64,000 nucleotides of DNA from Jaltomata sinuosa (lineage: Eukaryota > Streptophyta > Magnoliopsida > Solanales > Solanaceae), in the NCBI GenBank assembly GCA_003996215.1, contig QJPP01007254.1, positions 736,284-800,283 on the forward strand, in the 5' to 3' direction. Positions 12,556 through 24,308 of this stretch are shown here, in pieces. Positions within the stretch are counted from its first letter, which is position 1, and each line of letters opens with the position of its first letter. A model generated the notes under the pieces. It was not told the DNA's origin. It saw only the letters and a program-made list of their open reading frames with translations, and searched no databases. A program made the translations under genes and the position numbers.

Positions 12556-15500
12556 TGTCACGATCCAATTTCTCGGTCATGATGGCACCTACAACTCCCC
12601 AGTAGGCGAACCAATCCCCGTAGCCCAAAATGGTTAGTAATGGGCTACCTTCTTACAGTTTAAGCGAAAGATTCGATAAATAAGCGGAAGCAAGGGCATA
12701 AGGAGAAGAAAATAGATAACAAGAGTAATACATATAAAATGCGGAAACTAAGCCAAACCCAAAATCTGGTATCAAAGCGTATAAGAGCCGAACTACATCA
12801 GGAGTACAAAGGTCCAAAAGTCATATATACACAATGTCTCCGAAATTATAGGAGTACAAAATATACCAAGGATAACTGAAGTCAAGCTCTGAACGCCAAG
12901 AGCTCACCCTCAGCCTAGCTGATCCAAAAATTGCACCCCGCACGAGTCTCCGACGCGCTAACGGTGATGGCCCATGCTAGGATCTACACCAGAAGATGCA
13001 GAGGGTAGGGTGAGCACCAAATGTGAAACACAAGGTACCCAATAGGTATCATAAGCCGACTGGGCACATATAAAGTAAAAGGGCAATAGCAGACAGAATA
13101 GAAATAAATAGCCACAGAAATAAACGTAAAGTACACAGGAACTAGCCCAGAGGGAAGACAACAAAAAGTAACAAGAAAGGCTACCAAGTATAATATATGC
13201 ATGGCAAACACTGGTGAAAGTAAGAACGACGCACCTGGGAGCCTTGCAAAAAAAATAGTATATATGGGTAAGTTCTAACAAAGGGCGGTATACCAGTAAC
13301 CTCATGTATAGAGAAGGGGCGGGAAGCATAAAGTAGACATGCTCGGTAAACAGAATAGATAACCACACAAACTATATCACACTCAATCCAGCAGCAACAG
13401 CCTAGCAAGTCCAGTCCCACACTTATAACCGTAGTAGAGAACAAATCCGTAATAAAGTAAAGAGAGTCTACCTACAGTCCCCCGGTCGCCCATACAACCG
13501 AGGAACGCAATCAAGTGAAAACAAACCCTCCGATATCCCATACTATAGGAGCGTACAATCAAGAAATAGCAAACAAGGGTGGAATCCCAATCAATGAATG
13601 ATATGATGCATGAAAACCTCAGGGAAAAATAGAACCTCTGTATGTACCTCCTCCGGTGTCGATCGGGCCCAGCAGGCAGGTTCCATGGAAGGACACGTCC
13701 CATATACCTCTACTCCACCGTATACCCTTCCCCCGGCACACGCAGCCCAAAGCCTCAAGCCCAGAGCGGCAAGGTCCATGGAGGTCTCAGACCCCATACT
13801 AAAACTCAAAATCAAAACGTGTCCTCTGGAATTGAGTCCGGGTTCAAGCCAGTGGCTAAGTCTCAAATATGCATGCCTAGACCCTATTTAGGACTAAAAC
13901 AGTGAAAAAGATGTCTCAAAAACCCTTCCAAGAGTGCTCGAGCACAACCGGGTCTAAAACAGTAGTAAAAACGTCTCAGATGCTCGACCCGACCGAGCCT
14001 GATATCATTTCAAATAAGTAAGAAAACTCAGCTAGCACTCTGACCCGGTCGAGTCTAGCAGTAGTAGTAAATCGTGACAAAACCATATTTTTAATGTTCT
14101 TTTACCCCAAGAAGATCCACGTATCAAGTCAAATTATTTCCAAATCCAATTTCATCGAAAACAGGCCTCCGGGGCCATGCAAGGTTTAGAAAAATCAGTT
14201 TCCGTAGGCCCGAAGCCAAAAACCATAATACAACGTGGAAAAACCTCTTTATATGCATGGAAATGATATAATCAACCCAAATAGCTGCCCGGCAGCTCAC
14301 AATCAACCTAACGGCCTTGCACAAGCTCCGAAGCTACTCAGCAAGCATAACCAGCCTAGAAGGATATTTCTATGTTCAAGACTAGTGGACATTCCCAATA
14401 ATCCCACCTTCTATGTTCCAGAGTCAATAAGACCTCACAGGGTCACAAGGGTAATAAATATATCAACTAATAGGAATACTACACATAACAGAGGAAAGAA
14501 ATAGGATGAATCATGGAAAAGTGGTCAAGGTCTGTGGTACCAACCTAATAACCCAACCCAAGGATGCTAACTAGTATAATTTTACCCGATATATGCAAAG
14601 TGTAGGGATTTAAGTCGTAACCTACCTGTCGTCCGACGACAAGCTGCAGTAATGATGATATCCGAGGTTGAGCTGCTCCGAACAAGAATCAAACTATCAA
14701 ATTCATGAATAAAATGTTAAGACGAGTCTAACGATACCCATATTCTACAATTGTAGCCGGGTCGATATCCAGGTCAAAAGCAGGCCCACAGGGCCCACAA
14801 CCTGAAACTAAAAACAAAAAGAACCACGATGACCCCAAGGATGCCAAGAAGGCATGCTCCAAATTTGAGCACAATTGGACAAAGGGAAGGTCACCAAAAC
14901 TGCCCGCCCAAGTTGGAGATTAAAGAATGGAAATTTCGAAAATAAAAATGGAAATTGGGCAAGAATACTTACTAAAATGACAGAAAATCAGCCGTAGATG
15001 GATAAAATTTCACACCCACGAACATGCACAAGCTTAGGGGGCAGAATCTATCACAAAATTCAAGCTTTGGATGAGAATCAATGGAGGAATTAAGAGAAAA
15101 ACCGAAGAAGGCAAGTTGGGGAAGATGACTTACCAAGAGGCGAAGAACTACGGATAATCGACGAACAAATAATTTCCCAAGGTTTAGAACTGAATTGGAG
15201 CAAATGGTGGAGAGAATTTTGAGTTTTAGAGTGAGAAAAATGAGGAGAAGTGGCTGGAAAAAATGAATTTCCAGCTATTTATAGCTGCTGGCCGCAACTG
15301 ATTTTCTGCAATTTTAAAAAAACTCGACGGGGCATTCTGGGCACAATCGAAAACTGATATTCAAAACCAATAATACTAATAGAGTGGAAACGATGTTATG
15401 GACTCAACAAAATTGATGAAACTTCCATACGAGGTCGTTTTGAAGAAATGTTGACCCAAGTCAACACTAATGAAAAGGAACTCAAAGGCTCGAAATGAGT

Positions 15501-15707
15501 CCGACTCACCTGGAACCCGAACCAACCATCTTCCTAGCCCAAACTCAACATTCCGGAGCTGATGGAATCGTTGGATTTCAAATCCGACACTCTGATCAAT
15601 AAAAGTCACCCTAAGTTAAACTTTCAACTCCAAATGGCCTGAAAACTGAGAAAACCACACAAAACCCACACCGGAAGTTCTCAGGCCTCAACTAAAGGTA
15701 GTTTGGT
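12556..15707 (-). repeat. LTR A: minus-strand Tekay-like LTR, 5'-truncated, abutting B
   Basis: On the minus strand it ends in GGATCGTGACA at 12556. It matches the C LTR throughout, for example the CTCAGTTTTCAGGCCATTTG block near 15640. It lacks about the first 260 bp of the LTR. It has no primer site or internal region; the next base (12555) is already the first base of the B LTR. It also lacks the GC-rich motif block found upstream of the TATA box in C. Confidence 0.85.
15276..15283 (-). promoter_or_regulatory. TATA box of LTR A
   Basis: The minus strand reads TATAAATA within GCTATAAATAGCTGG, at the position equivalent to the TATA box of the C 5' LTR. It is the likely core promoter of this LTR copy. 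Confidence 0.6.
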
Positions 15708-16256
15708 CATTTTGGCTTTTTGCCTATTTTAGAGCTTAAACATATAAAATCGTTGACCTTGGTCAACATTCTTGGCTAAAGTGCTCAGAATTGAATTCTG
15801 ATAGTTTTGTTAGCTCCGGAGTTATGAGTTTGGTCTAGTTGGACCTTTAGTTGAGGCCTGAGAACTTTCGATGTGGGTTTTGTGTGGGTTTCTCAGTTTT
15901 CAGGCTATTTGGAGTTGAAAGGGTAACTTCGAGTAACTTTCAATGATCGGAGTGTCAAATTCGAAATCTGATGATTCCATAAGCTCTGGAATGTTGAGTT
16001 TGGGCTAGAAAGATAGTTGGTTCGGGTTTCGGGTGAGCCGGACTCATTTTGAGCCTTTGAGTTCCTTTTCATTAGTGTTGACTTGGGTCAACATTTCTCC
16101 GAAACAACCTCGTATGGGAGTTTCGTCGATTCCATTGAGTTTGGAATGTCGTTTCCACTCTGTTAGCATTATTGGTTTTTAAATATCGGTTTCTGATTGT
16201 GCCCGGAACACTCTATGGAGTTCTCAAAAAGTTGCAGAAAAACAGTTGCAGGCCAG

Positions 16257-16410
16257 CCTTCAGCGCAATCGCGCCAAGGCCAGCGTGATCGCGCCTTAGT
16301 GCCTGCCAACCTTCACGGCGATCGCGCCCCTCCCATCACGATAGCGCTAAGGTGCCTGCCACCCCTTCAGCATTGTTGGCGTTGGCCTAGCGCCGATAGC
16401 ACTGGCCTTT
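16257..16410 (+). repeat. GC-rich short inverted motifs upstream of the LTR TATA box
   Basis: At least three copies of a GATCGCGCC-type motif (near 16266, 16286 and 16319) and two of a CGATAGCGCT-type motif (near 16338 and 16393) lie just upstream of the TATA box. An equivalent block occurs in the 3' LTR at about 24975-25135. It is absent from LTR A, where the flanking GCAGAAAA and TAAATAGCTGG sequences are nearly adjacent. It may be a promoter-proximal element; the role is inference. Confidence 0.7.
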
Positions 16411-16420
16411 TTCCTGCAAC

Positions 16421-16428
16421 TATAAATA
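16421..16428 (+). promoter_or_regulatory. TATA box of the element C 5' LTR
   Basis: TATAAATA lies in AACTATAAATAGCTGG about 10 bases after the GC-rich block. The 3' LTR copy at about 25147 reads CAATAAATAG and has lost the consensus. Confidence 0.65.
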
Positions 16429-19079
16429 GCTGGAAGTACGTTTTTCTAGCAATTGCATCTCATTGTTCTCACTCTAAACTCAATTTCCTCTATCCCAAAT
16501 TTCTCCATATTGATTCTAGGCCTTGGGGAGTCAATTTTTTGTGGATTTTCTGCGCTCCTTCATCGTTTGGTAAGCTCCCTCTTCTCTTAATGTTTCCTAA
16601 AACCTCCATTTATTCTCTCCTCTAAATCTTGAGTTTTCCTTATGAATTCTGGTCGTCCAGTTGGTGCATGCTCGTGGGAGTGGTAGATTTTCCTTCTTCA
16701 CTCGGGTTTTCGCCTTTGTGTTAAGTATTTCTTGCCTAATTTCCATTTTATTTTTCAGAATTTCGTTCGTTAAACCCCCAATCTTTGCGGGCTGATTTGG
16801 TGCCCTTCCTCTTGGCCAATTGTGCTCAAATTTAGAGCATGGCTTTTTGGCACCTTTGGGGTCATTGTGAATCTTTTTCGTTTTTGGTTTCGGGTTGTAG
16901 GCCTTGCGAGCCCGCTTCTAACTAGGATATTGACCCAGCTACAATTGTAGCAATATGGGTATTGTTGGACTCGTCTTAACTTTTTATTCATGAATTTGAT
17001 AGTTTGATTGTCATTTGGGAGTTGTCAGAGCGTTTTGGGCTTGGACCAGGTTGTTCGGGCAGCTTGTCATCAGACGACAGGTAGGTTATGGCTTAACTCC
17101 CTAGACTTCGCATATATCGGGTAAAAATTGTACAAGTTGGCATCCTTGGGTTGGGTTATTAGGTTGGTACCACAGACCTTGACCGCTTTTCCATGATCCA
17201 TTCTGTTCTTTCCTCCGTTGTGTGTAGTATTCTTGTAAATTGATATTATTACCCTTGTGGTCCTGTGAGGCCTTGTTGACTCTGTAAAATAGACGGTGGG
17301 ATCATTGGGAATGTCTGCGAGTCCCGGACATAGAGTTACCTATCTAGGTTGGTTATGCTTGCTGAGTAGCTTCGGAGCCTGTGCAGGGCTGATAGGTTGA
17401 TTGTGAGATGCGGGGTGACTATTGTGTGTTTGTTCATGCCATTCCCATGCATATAGAGAGGTTTTCCCACATTTTACTACGGTTTGGCTTCGGGCCTTCT
17501 GGAACTATTTTCTAATCCTTGCATGGCCCGGGGGCCCCATTTTCGATAGAAATGATTTGGAAATAGTCTTGTCTTGTCTTGTGGATCTTCCTGGGGTAAA
17601 GAAACTTTTAAAAGACATTTTATCAATAGTCCCACTTTCCTGGGATCGACAGGGTCGGGTGCCTTACTTTTATACTACAACATTCAGGGTGTTGCTGGAC
17701 TCGGTGGGGCCGAGTACTAGAGCTTTTGGGCTTACTATTTTAGACTTGGATACCCTCCAGGCAGCTTTAATTGGGGATTGTTTCGAGGATGTGGGGCTTC
17801 TAGTATGTTGGTCGAGGGCCTCCATGGACCTTCCCATTCCGGACCAAAAATTACGAGCTGCGGGTGCCAGAGGGAGAATATACGATGGAGTAGTGGTATA
17901 CGGGTGGGACTTTCCATGGATCCCGTGTTCTGGGCCTTATAGGTCACCGGAAGCCGGTGAAATACGGTACTTTGATCACTTGTACTTAGCATGGCATCAT
18001 ATCATTCATCTATGAGAGGTTCCACCCTTGTCTGTTGATTGTATGATCTGGTAGTATGGGATGCCAGAGGCTTTGTTTTCACTTGTTTGCGTTTCTTAGT
18101 TGTATGGGCGGCCGAGGGACTGTAGGTAGAGTCTTATCACATTACTTCTATCTTGATCGTGAGATTTTTAAAGCGGGACTATTGGTTTTTGGAATGAAAT
18201 TGTTGAGATTAGTGTGGTTAGAGTTTGGTTACAGCGGGGTTGTTGGTGACTGTTTGTTATGACTAGTGTGGTTACTATTACTGTTTCCGAGCATGTTTAC
18301 TTTGCATTTCTCTCCCATTCCTTTTACTTGAGATTACCAGTATATGGTCTATTTTTAGACTTATGCATATATACTGTTGTTGCGAGGATCCCAGGTGCGT
18401 CGTTCTTATTTTCACCTGTGTTTACCATGTATATATTCTATTTGCTAGCCCTGCTTGTTGTTTTCTGTTGCCTTCCCTCTGGGCTAGTTCCTGTGTACTT
18501 TATGGGTGACTTATGTGACTGTTTATTTCTACTCTGCCTGCTACTATTCTTTTACCTTATATATGCCCAGTCGGCCTATGATACCTACTGGGTACCTTAT
18601 GCTTCACATTTGGTCCTTACCCTACTCCCCTGCATCTTTTGGTGCAGATCCTGGTGTGGGTTATCGTTGTTAGAGCGCTGGAGACTCGTGCAGACAACTA
18701 TTTTTGGATCATCCAGGTTGAGGGTGAGGTATTGGCGTTCAGAGCTTGACTTAGTTTATCTTTTGTATATTCTGCACTCTGTTACTATTTGGAGACAGCT
18801 TATGTATATATCTCTTTTGGACCCTTTGTACTCCTATTATAGTTCGGCTCTTATATACTATGATACCAGGTTTTGGGTTGGTTTAGCTTCCATTTTGTAT
18901 TTATATTACTTCGGTTATCCAGTTTGTTCATCTTGTTCCCTTGCTTCCGCTTATTTATTATTCTTCCGCTTAAATTGTTAGAATCTAGCCTATTACTAAT
19001 CGTTCTGGGCTACGAGGATTGGTTCACCTACCGGGGGATTATAGGTGCCATCATGACCAAGAAATCGGGTTATGACATC

Positions 19080-19092
19080 TTAATATCAGAGC
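19080..19092 (+). other. degenerate primer binding site of element C
   Basis: TTAATATCAGAGC lies 2 bases after the LTR end. It differs from the TTGGTATCAGAGC tRNA-Met site of elements B and F by two adjacent G-to-A changes, consistent with decay after insertion. Confidence 0.75.
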
Positions 19093-19289
19093 CCTAGGTT
19101 CACTGGTGTCATCGGTATAGGAGCCAATGTCTAGTAGAGTCCTGCGGATTGGGGCGGAGACGTCCGTGCTCAATCTTCGGGAGGCTATAGTGACATCTTA
19201 GGGAAATGGACTTTTCTTTCTTCTCTTTCATGTGTAGTATACTTGAAGGTTCCTGGAAATCTCACTTGTTCTGGTTCACTCTTCTGCAG

Positions 19290-20895
19290 ATGGTTCATAC
19301 GAGATCGTCAGCTTCAGGCGGAAGAGAGCCTTCTGCCCCTGCACCTCTGACTCCAGCTAGGGGTCGGGGTGGTCGCAAGGGCAAGGCTAAAGGTCATCCC
19401 AGAGCAGCGGCGCCTACTAGGGCCGCCAGAGTTGTTATAGAGCCGGAGTATGACTACGAGCTAGAGTTAGCTCCAGAGCATCAGCATATGGACCCGGGGA
19501 TGGCCCAGCTACCACCAGCTTCAATGACAGTTCCAGCATCGGTTTCTATGCCAGATTTTGCCCCAGCTCAGTCTCAGATGTTCGGGGGTTACTTGTTCAG
19601 CTCTTGGGTATGACTGGGGAGCATCCTTTTGAGGCAGCACAGGCATCCGCTCAGGGGGCAGCCCTGGGTGTTCAGAGTTCAGGAGCACAACTTATTACTG
19701 CGGCTCCCCGTGCTGAGGTTTCCCCAGTCCCATCTGTTGCCCAGCCTCTTGCTCCGCGCCCCGCCATAACAGATGGGGAGCAGAAGGCCTTGGGTAGATT
19801 TCTGAGATTGGCACCGCCGAGATTTGTTGGTACACATGGTCAGGACCCCCACGATTTTATCACCACTTGTGAGGAGATGTTGCATCACTTGGGGTTATTA
19901 AAGACTCACAGCTGGGGTTGGCTATACTTCATATCAGCTGGAGGGCCTAGCGAAGTTATGGTGGAGAGCACAGGTTGCTTACAGGCCTTCTACGTCACCT
20001 CTCTTGACATGGTCCGAGTTTTATGAGGCCTTTATGGACAAGTTCTTTTCCACAGAGCAACAGAGAGCGTCGGATGGAGGAGTTCACTAGACTTTCTGAG
20101 GATTCTATGACTGTCTCAAAGTACGAGACCCGTTTCCATCAGCTTGCTCCATTTAGGGCCATGATTATGCCTACTAAGGCTGACATGATTCATAGATTTG
20201 TTTGGGGGCTGCGAAGAGAGTTCAGAGAGACTGCAGAGATACTAGTTGCCAGCGGTTGGTCATTTTAGGCCATTGCAGACTATGCCCGTACAGTTGAGGA
20301 TTTGCGCTGTCATGATACCGAGGCCAGAGATAAGAGGCCTCAACATCAGGATGGTTACAGTGGTTCTAGGCATGGTGGTAGAGGTTCCGGCAAGTGGGGC
20401 CGAGGTTATCAGCCACAACAGCATCAGGGTCAGTCTAGTCGACCATTCTAGGCTTCACTTCAGGCTTCGAGTTCTCAGTTGGAGCAGGGTCAGAGCAGTC
20501 AACATGGTCACAATGATCAGTCTGTGAGGTGTACTGCTTCTGGGGCATCAAGCTGAGGTGGCCACACCATCTCAGCGGGTCCATCTCGACAAGGTGGGTC
20601 ATTAGGGTCATTCTATGAGTGTGGTGTTAGTGTTCATTTTTTTAGAGATTACCCCCAGCGGGGTACAACCTGTTATGAGTGCAGAGTTGGTGGCCATTGT
20701 GCTAGAGATTGCCCCCAGCAGAGTCCGGTTTAGCCTTTTTGCTCTGTTCAGCCACAGGCTCGAGGAGGCAATGGTCAGGGTAGAGGTGGTGCTCTGCATG
20801 GCAGAGCAAGTGGTAGGGATGGCGGTCGGGCAGGTGGAGGTTGTCTTCAGTTCTACGCAGTCCCTGGGAGACCGGAGGCAGAGGCCTCGAATGCT
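19290..20895 (+). pseudogene. element C gag
   Basis: The frame starts MVHTRSSASGGREPS and runs into an RGRGGRKGKAKG basic patch. A capsid-like block follows (LGRFLRLAPPRFVGT near 19790, HDFITTCEEML). The frame changes near 19600 and again after 20026. Near 20610-20725 there are two tandem zinc knuckles: the first is degenerate (both outer Cys are lost), the second intact (CYECRVGGHCARDC). The role is virus-like particle formation and RNA binding; this copy is broken. Confidence 0.8.
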
Positions 20896-23800
20896 GTGAT
20901 CACATGTAAAATTTTTGTATGTCGACAGCCAGCTTATGCTTTGTTTGATCCCAGATCCACTTGTTCATATATATCTGCCTACTTTCTGCCTTGTTTAGGG
21001 TTGGCTAGTGAGCCATTGTCTGCGCTTGTTTCTGTTTCGACCCCAGTAGGAGATTCATTAGTAGTGGATAGGATTGTGAGATCTTGTGTGATATCTGTTG
21101 GTGATTTGGATACGTGGGCTGACTTGATGATTCTTGATATGTTAGACTTTGATATGATACTAGGCATGGACTGGTTATCCCCTTACCATGCAATTTTGGA
21201 TTGCTATACAAAAACCGTTACCATAGCTGTGCCCGGTGTGTCCCCGATTATGTGGCAGGGTTCTGTTAGCCATGCACCGTCTGGGATCATCTCTTGTCTT
21301 CGAGCTAGGAAGTTGATTTCCAGTGGGTGTCTAGCTTATCTAGCATATGTCCGAGATGCTAGTGTTGACCTCACATCTCCTGAGTTTGTTCCTGTGGTTA
21401 GAGACTTCCTAGATGTGTTAAATACCGACCTGCCAGGCATTCCACCTGAGAGGGATATTGATTTCTCCATTGAGTTAGAGCCAGACACCTGGACCATTTT
21501 TATCCCTCCCTACCATATGGCTCCTGCTGAGTTAAGAGAGATTAAGGAGCAGCTCCAAGATTTGTTAGCTAAGGGGTTTTTTAGACCGAGTGTGTCTCCT
21601 TGGGGTGCTCCTGTCCTCTTCGTGAAGAAGAAGGATGGGTCGATGTGGATGTGTATTGACTATCGGCAGCTGAATAAGGTGACAATGAAGAATAGGTATC
21701 CGATGCCGAGGATTGATGACCTGTTTGATCAGCTTCAGGGTTCTGCCATGTTTTCTAAGATTGATTTGAGGTCCGGCTACCATCAGTTGAGGATTAGGGC
21801 GGAGGACATCCCTAAGACAACATTCATGATACGTTATGGCCATTATGAGTTCCTAGTGATGTCTTTTGGGTTGACTAATGCCCCCGAAGCCTTTATAGAT
21901 TTGATGCATAGGGTGCTTAGCCCGTACCTAGATATGTTCGTGATAGTCTTCATTAATGACATTCTGATATACTCGAGGAGTAGGGACGAGCATGAGCAGC
22001 ATTTGAGGACTATACTTCAGACTTTGAGAGATCATCGACTTTATCCCAAGTTCTCAAAGTCTGAGTTTTGGCTTGAGTCAGTTCTATTCATAGGACATGT
22101 GGTGTCTAAGGATCGGATTAGAGTGGATTCAGGTAAGATTTCCGCGGTTTGTGATTGGCCTAGACCTACCACTCCTACTGAGGTTCACAGCTTTGTTGGG
22201 TTAGCCGGTTACTACAGACGGTTCATTGAGGGATTTTCTTCCATAGTAGCACCCTTGACTATGCTGACTAGGAAGGATGTTCCATTTCAGTGGTCTGATT
22301 AGTGCGTGGATAGCTTTCAGAGGCTTAAGGCCTTATTTACTTCAGCTCTAGTTCTGACTTTGTCGGTTGAGGGTCAAGGATTCTCTGTGTATTGTGATGC
22401 TTCAGGGGTCGGTCTTGGTTGCGTGTTGATGCAACAGTGTCGAGTGATAGCATATGCATCGAGGTAGCTGAAGGTTCACGAGCGTAACTACCCTACTCAC
22501 GACTTAGAGTTGGCAGCGGTAGTCTTCGCGCTCAAGATCTAGAGGCACTATCTATATGGAGTTCATTGTGAGATATTCACCGACCATCATAGTCTTCAGT
22601 ACATTACGAGTCAACGCGAGCAGAAATTGTGGCAGAGGAGATGAATTGAGTTGCTGAAGGACTACGACTTCACAATTTTATACCATTCAGGCAAGGCAAA
22701 TGTGGTAGCGGATGCCTTGAGTTGGAAAGTGGTGAGTATGGGCAGTCTAGCTTCACTTTCAGTTTTCGAGCGGCCGTTGGCCTTGGACATCCAGTCCTTG
22801 GCTAACCATTTGGTTAGGCTTGACTTATCGTATCCCAGCAGAGTTTTTGCCAGTGTTGAGGTTTGCTCTACTCTAGTTGATCAGAATCAGAGCCGGCAGT
22901 TTGAGGATTAGAGTTTGTGTGACCTTCGTGATCAGGTAGTTCGGGTAAGGCCAACCGGGCTACTTTGGGTTTTGATGGTGTTCTGAGGTTTGAGGGTCGA
23001 CTTTGTGTCCAAAAGTTGGTGATTTGATTCAGTTGATACTCTGTGAGACACATTGTTCCAGATACTCAATTCATCCTGGCGCAGCAAAGATGTATAGAGA
23101 TCTGAGGCAACTTTACTGGTGGGGTGGTATGAAGTGGGATGTGGCAGAGTTTGTATCTCGCTGTTTGAACTATCAGCAGGTGAAGTTTGAGCACATGAGA
23201 CCGGGTGGCTTGATGCAGCGACTTTCCATTCCGGAGTGGAAGTGGGAAGGTATTACTATGGACTTTGTTATTGGTTTGCCTCATACTACTTAGCACATTT
23301 CTTGCCGATTGAGACTTTCTACGGGGCAGAGACATTAGCTCAGATCTACATTCGTGAGATTGTACGGTTGCACGGGGTCCCAGCTTCTATTATTTCATAC
23401 CGCAACACTCAGTTCATATCTCAGTTCTAGAGAGCTATACTGAGGGATTTGGGTACGAAGGTTCAGCTTAGTACTGCATTCCACCCTCAGACATATGACC
23501 AGTTTGAGAGGACTATTCAGGTCCTGGAGGACATGCTTCGGGCCTATGTACTTGACTTTGGAGGTTCATTGAATCAGTTTGTGCCACTGACTGAGTTTGC
23601 ATATAATAATAGCTTTTATTCGAGCATTGACATGGCACCTTTCGAGGCTTTGTTAGTAGGCATTGCATATTTCCCATTGGTTGGTTTGATGGGTTAGAGT
23701 CTAGATCGCAGAGTACAGATTTGCTTAGAGATTCCTTGAACCGAGTCTGTTTGATCTAGGATAGGCTTAGAGCAACCCAGAGTAGGCAAAAGAGCTACGC

Positions 23801-24292
23801 TGATCATAGACTTTGTGCCTTGGAGTTCAGTATTGGTGACGTGGTGTTCCTTCGTGTATCGCCCGTGAAGGGCGTGATGAGATTTGGTCGGAGGGGCAAG
23901 CTTAGCCCCAGGTTCATTAGGTCATTTGAGATTCTGCAGAGGGTTGGTAGTGTTGCCTATATGTTAGCGTTGCCTTTGACATTTTTAGCTATTCACCCAG
24001 TTTTCTATGTTTTGATGTTGCACCGGTATGTGCCTGATGAGTCTCATGTGTTGCATTAGGATTCAGTTCAGTTGGATGAGAGTTTATCATTTGTTGAGGA
24101 GCCGATAGCTATTCTGGCCAGAGATGTCAGAAGGTAGAGATCTAGGGAGATTTCGGTTATGAAAGTTCAGTAGAGGCACCGTCCGATCAAGGATGCTACC
24201 TAGGAGACTGAGAGTGAGTTGCCTGCCCAGTATCCGCAGTTGTTCGAGCCTTCAGGTACTCCATTCTTCTTGACTTTCGAGGATGAAAGTCT
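20896..24292 (+). pseudogene. element C pol: protease, RT, RNase H, integrase, chromodomain-type tail
   Basis: 20896-22302 is an open frame carrying protease (ALFDPRSTCSYIS, ILGMDWLS) and most of RT (SVSPWGAPVLFVKKKDGSM, SKIDLRSGYHQL). The polymerase motif reads VFINDILIYS, so the first Asp of the Asp-Asp pair is Asn. A TAG at 22300 ends the frame at the RT/RNase H boundary. RNase H, integrase and the C-terminal region continue in pieces to about 24292. In the integrase core the first Asp (MDFVIGLP) remains, the second is Tyr (IISYRN) and the Glu (FERTIQ) remains. The tail near 24090-24290 resembles the chromodomain region of Tekay elements. The copy should be inactive. Confidence 0.88.
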
Positions 24293-24308
24293 TTGTAGTA
24301 GTGGATGT

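Larger units (their letters stand above)
15708..19077 (+). repeat. 5' LTR of element C (5'-truncated)
   Basis: It aligns with the 3' LTR starting about 120 bp inside that copy (GCCTATTTTAGAGCTTAAAC at about 15720 against about 24450) and ends GGGTTATGACA at 19077. It contains the GC-rich motif block, a TATA box at 16421 and a T-rich R/U5 with a long open frame (18259-18981). It is joined head-to-head to LTR A. Confidence 0.88.

Noticed and set aside
13591..13905. Overlapping open frames of about 90 codons on both strands
   Set aside because: They lie inside LTR A, overlap each other, have no recognisable domain and are broken in the matching parts of C.
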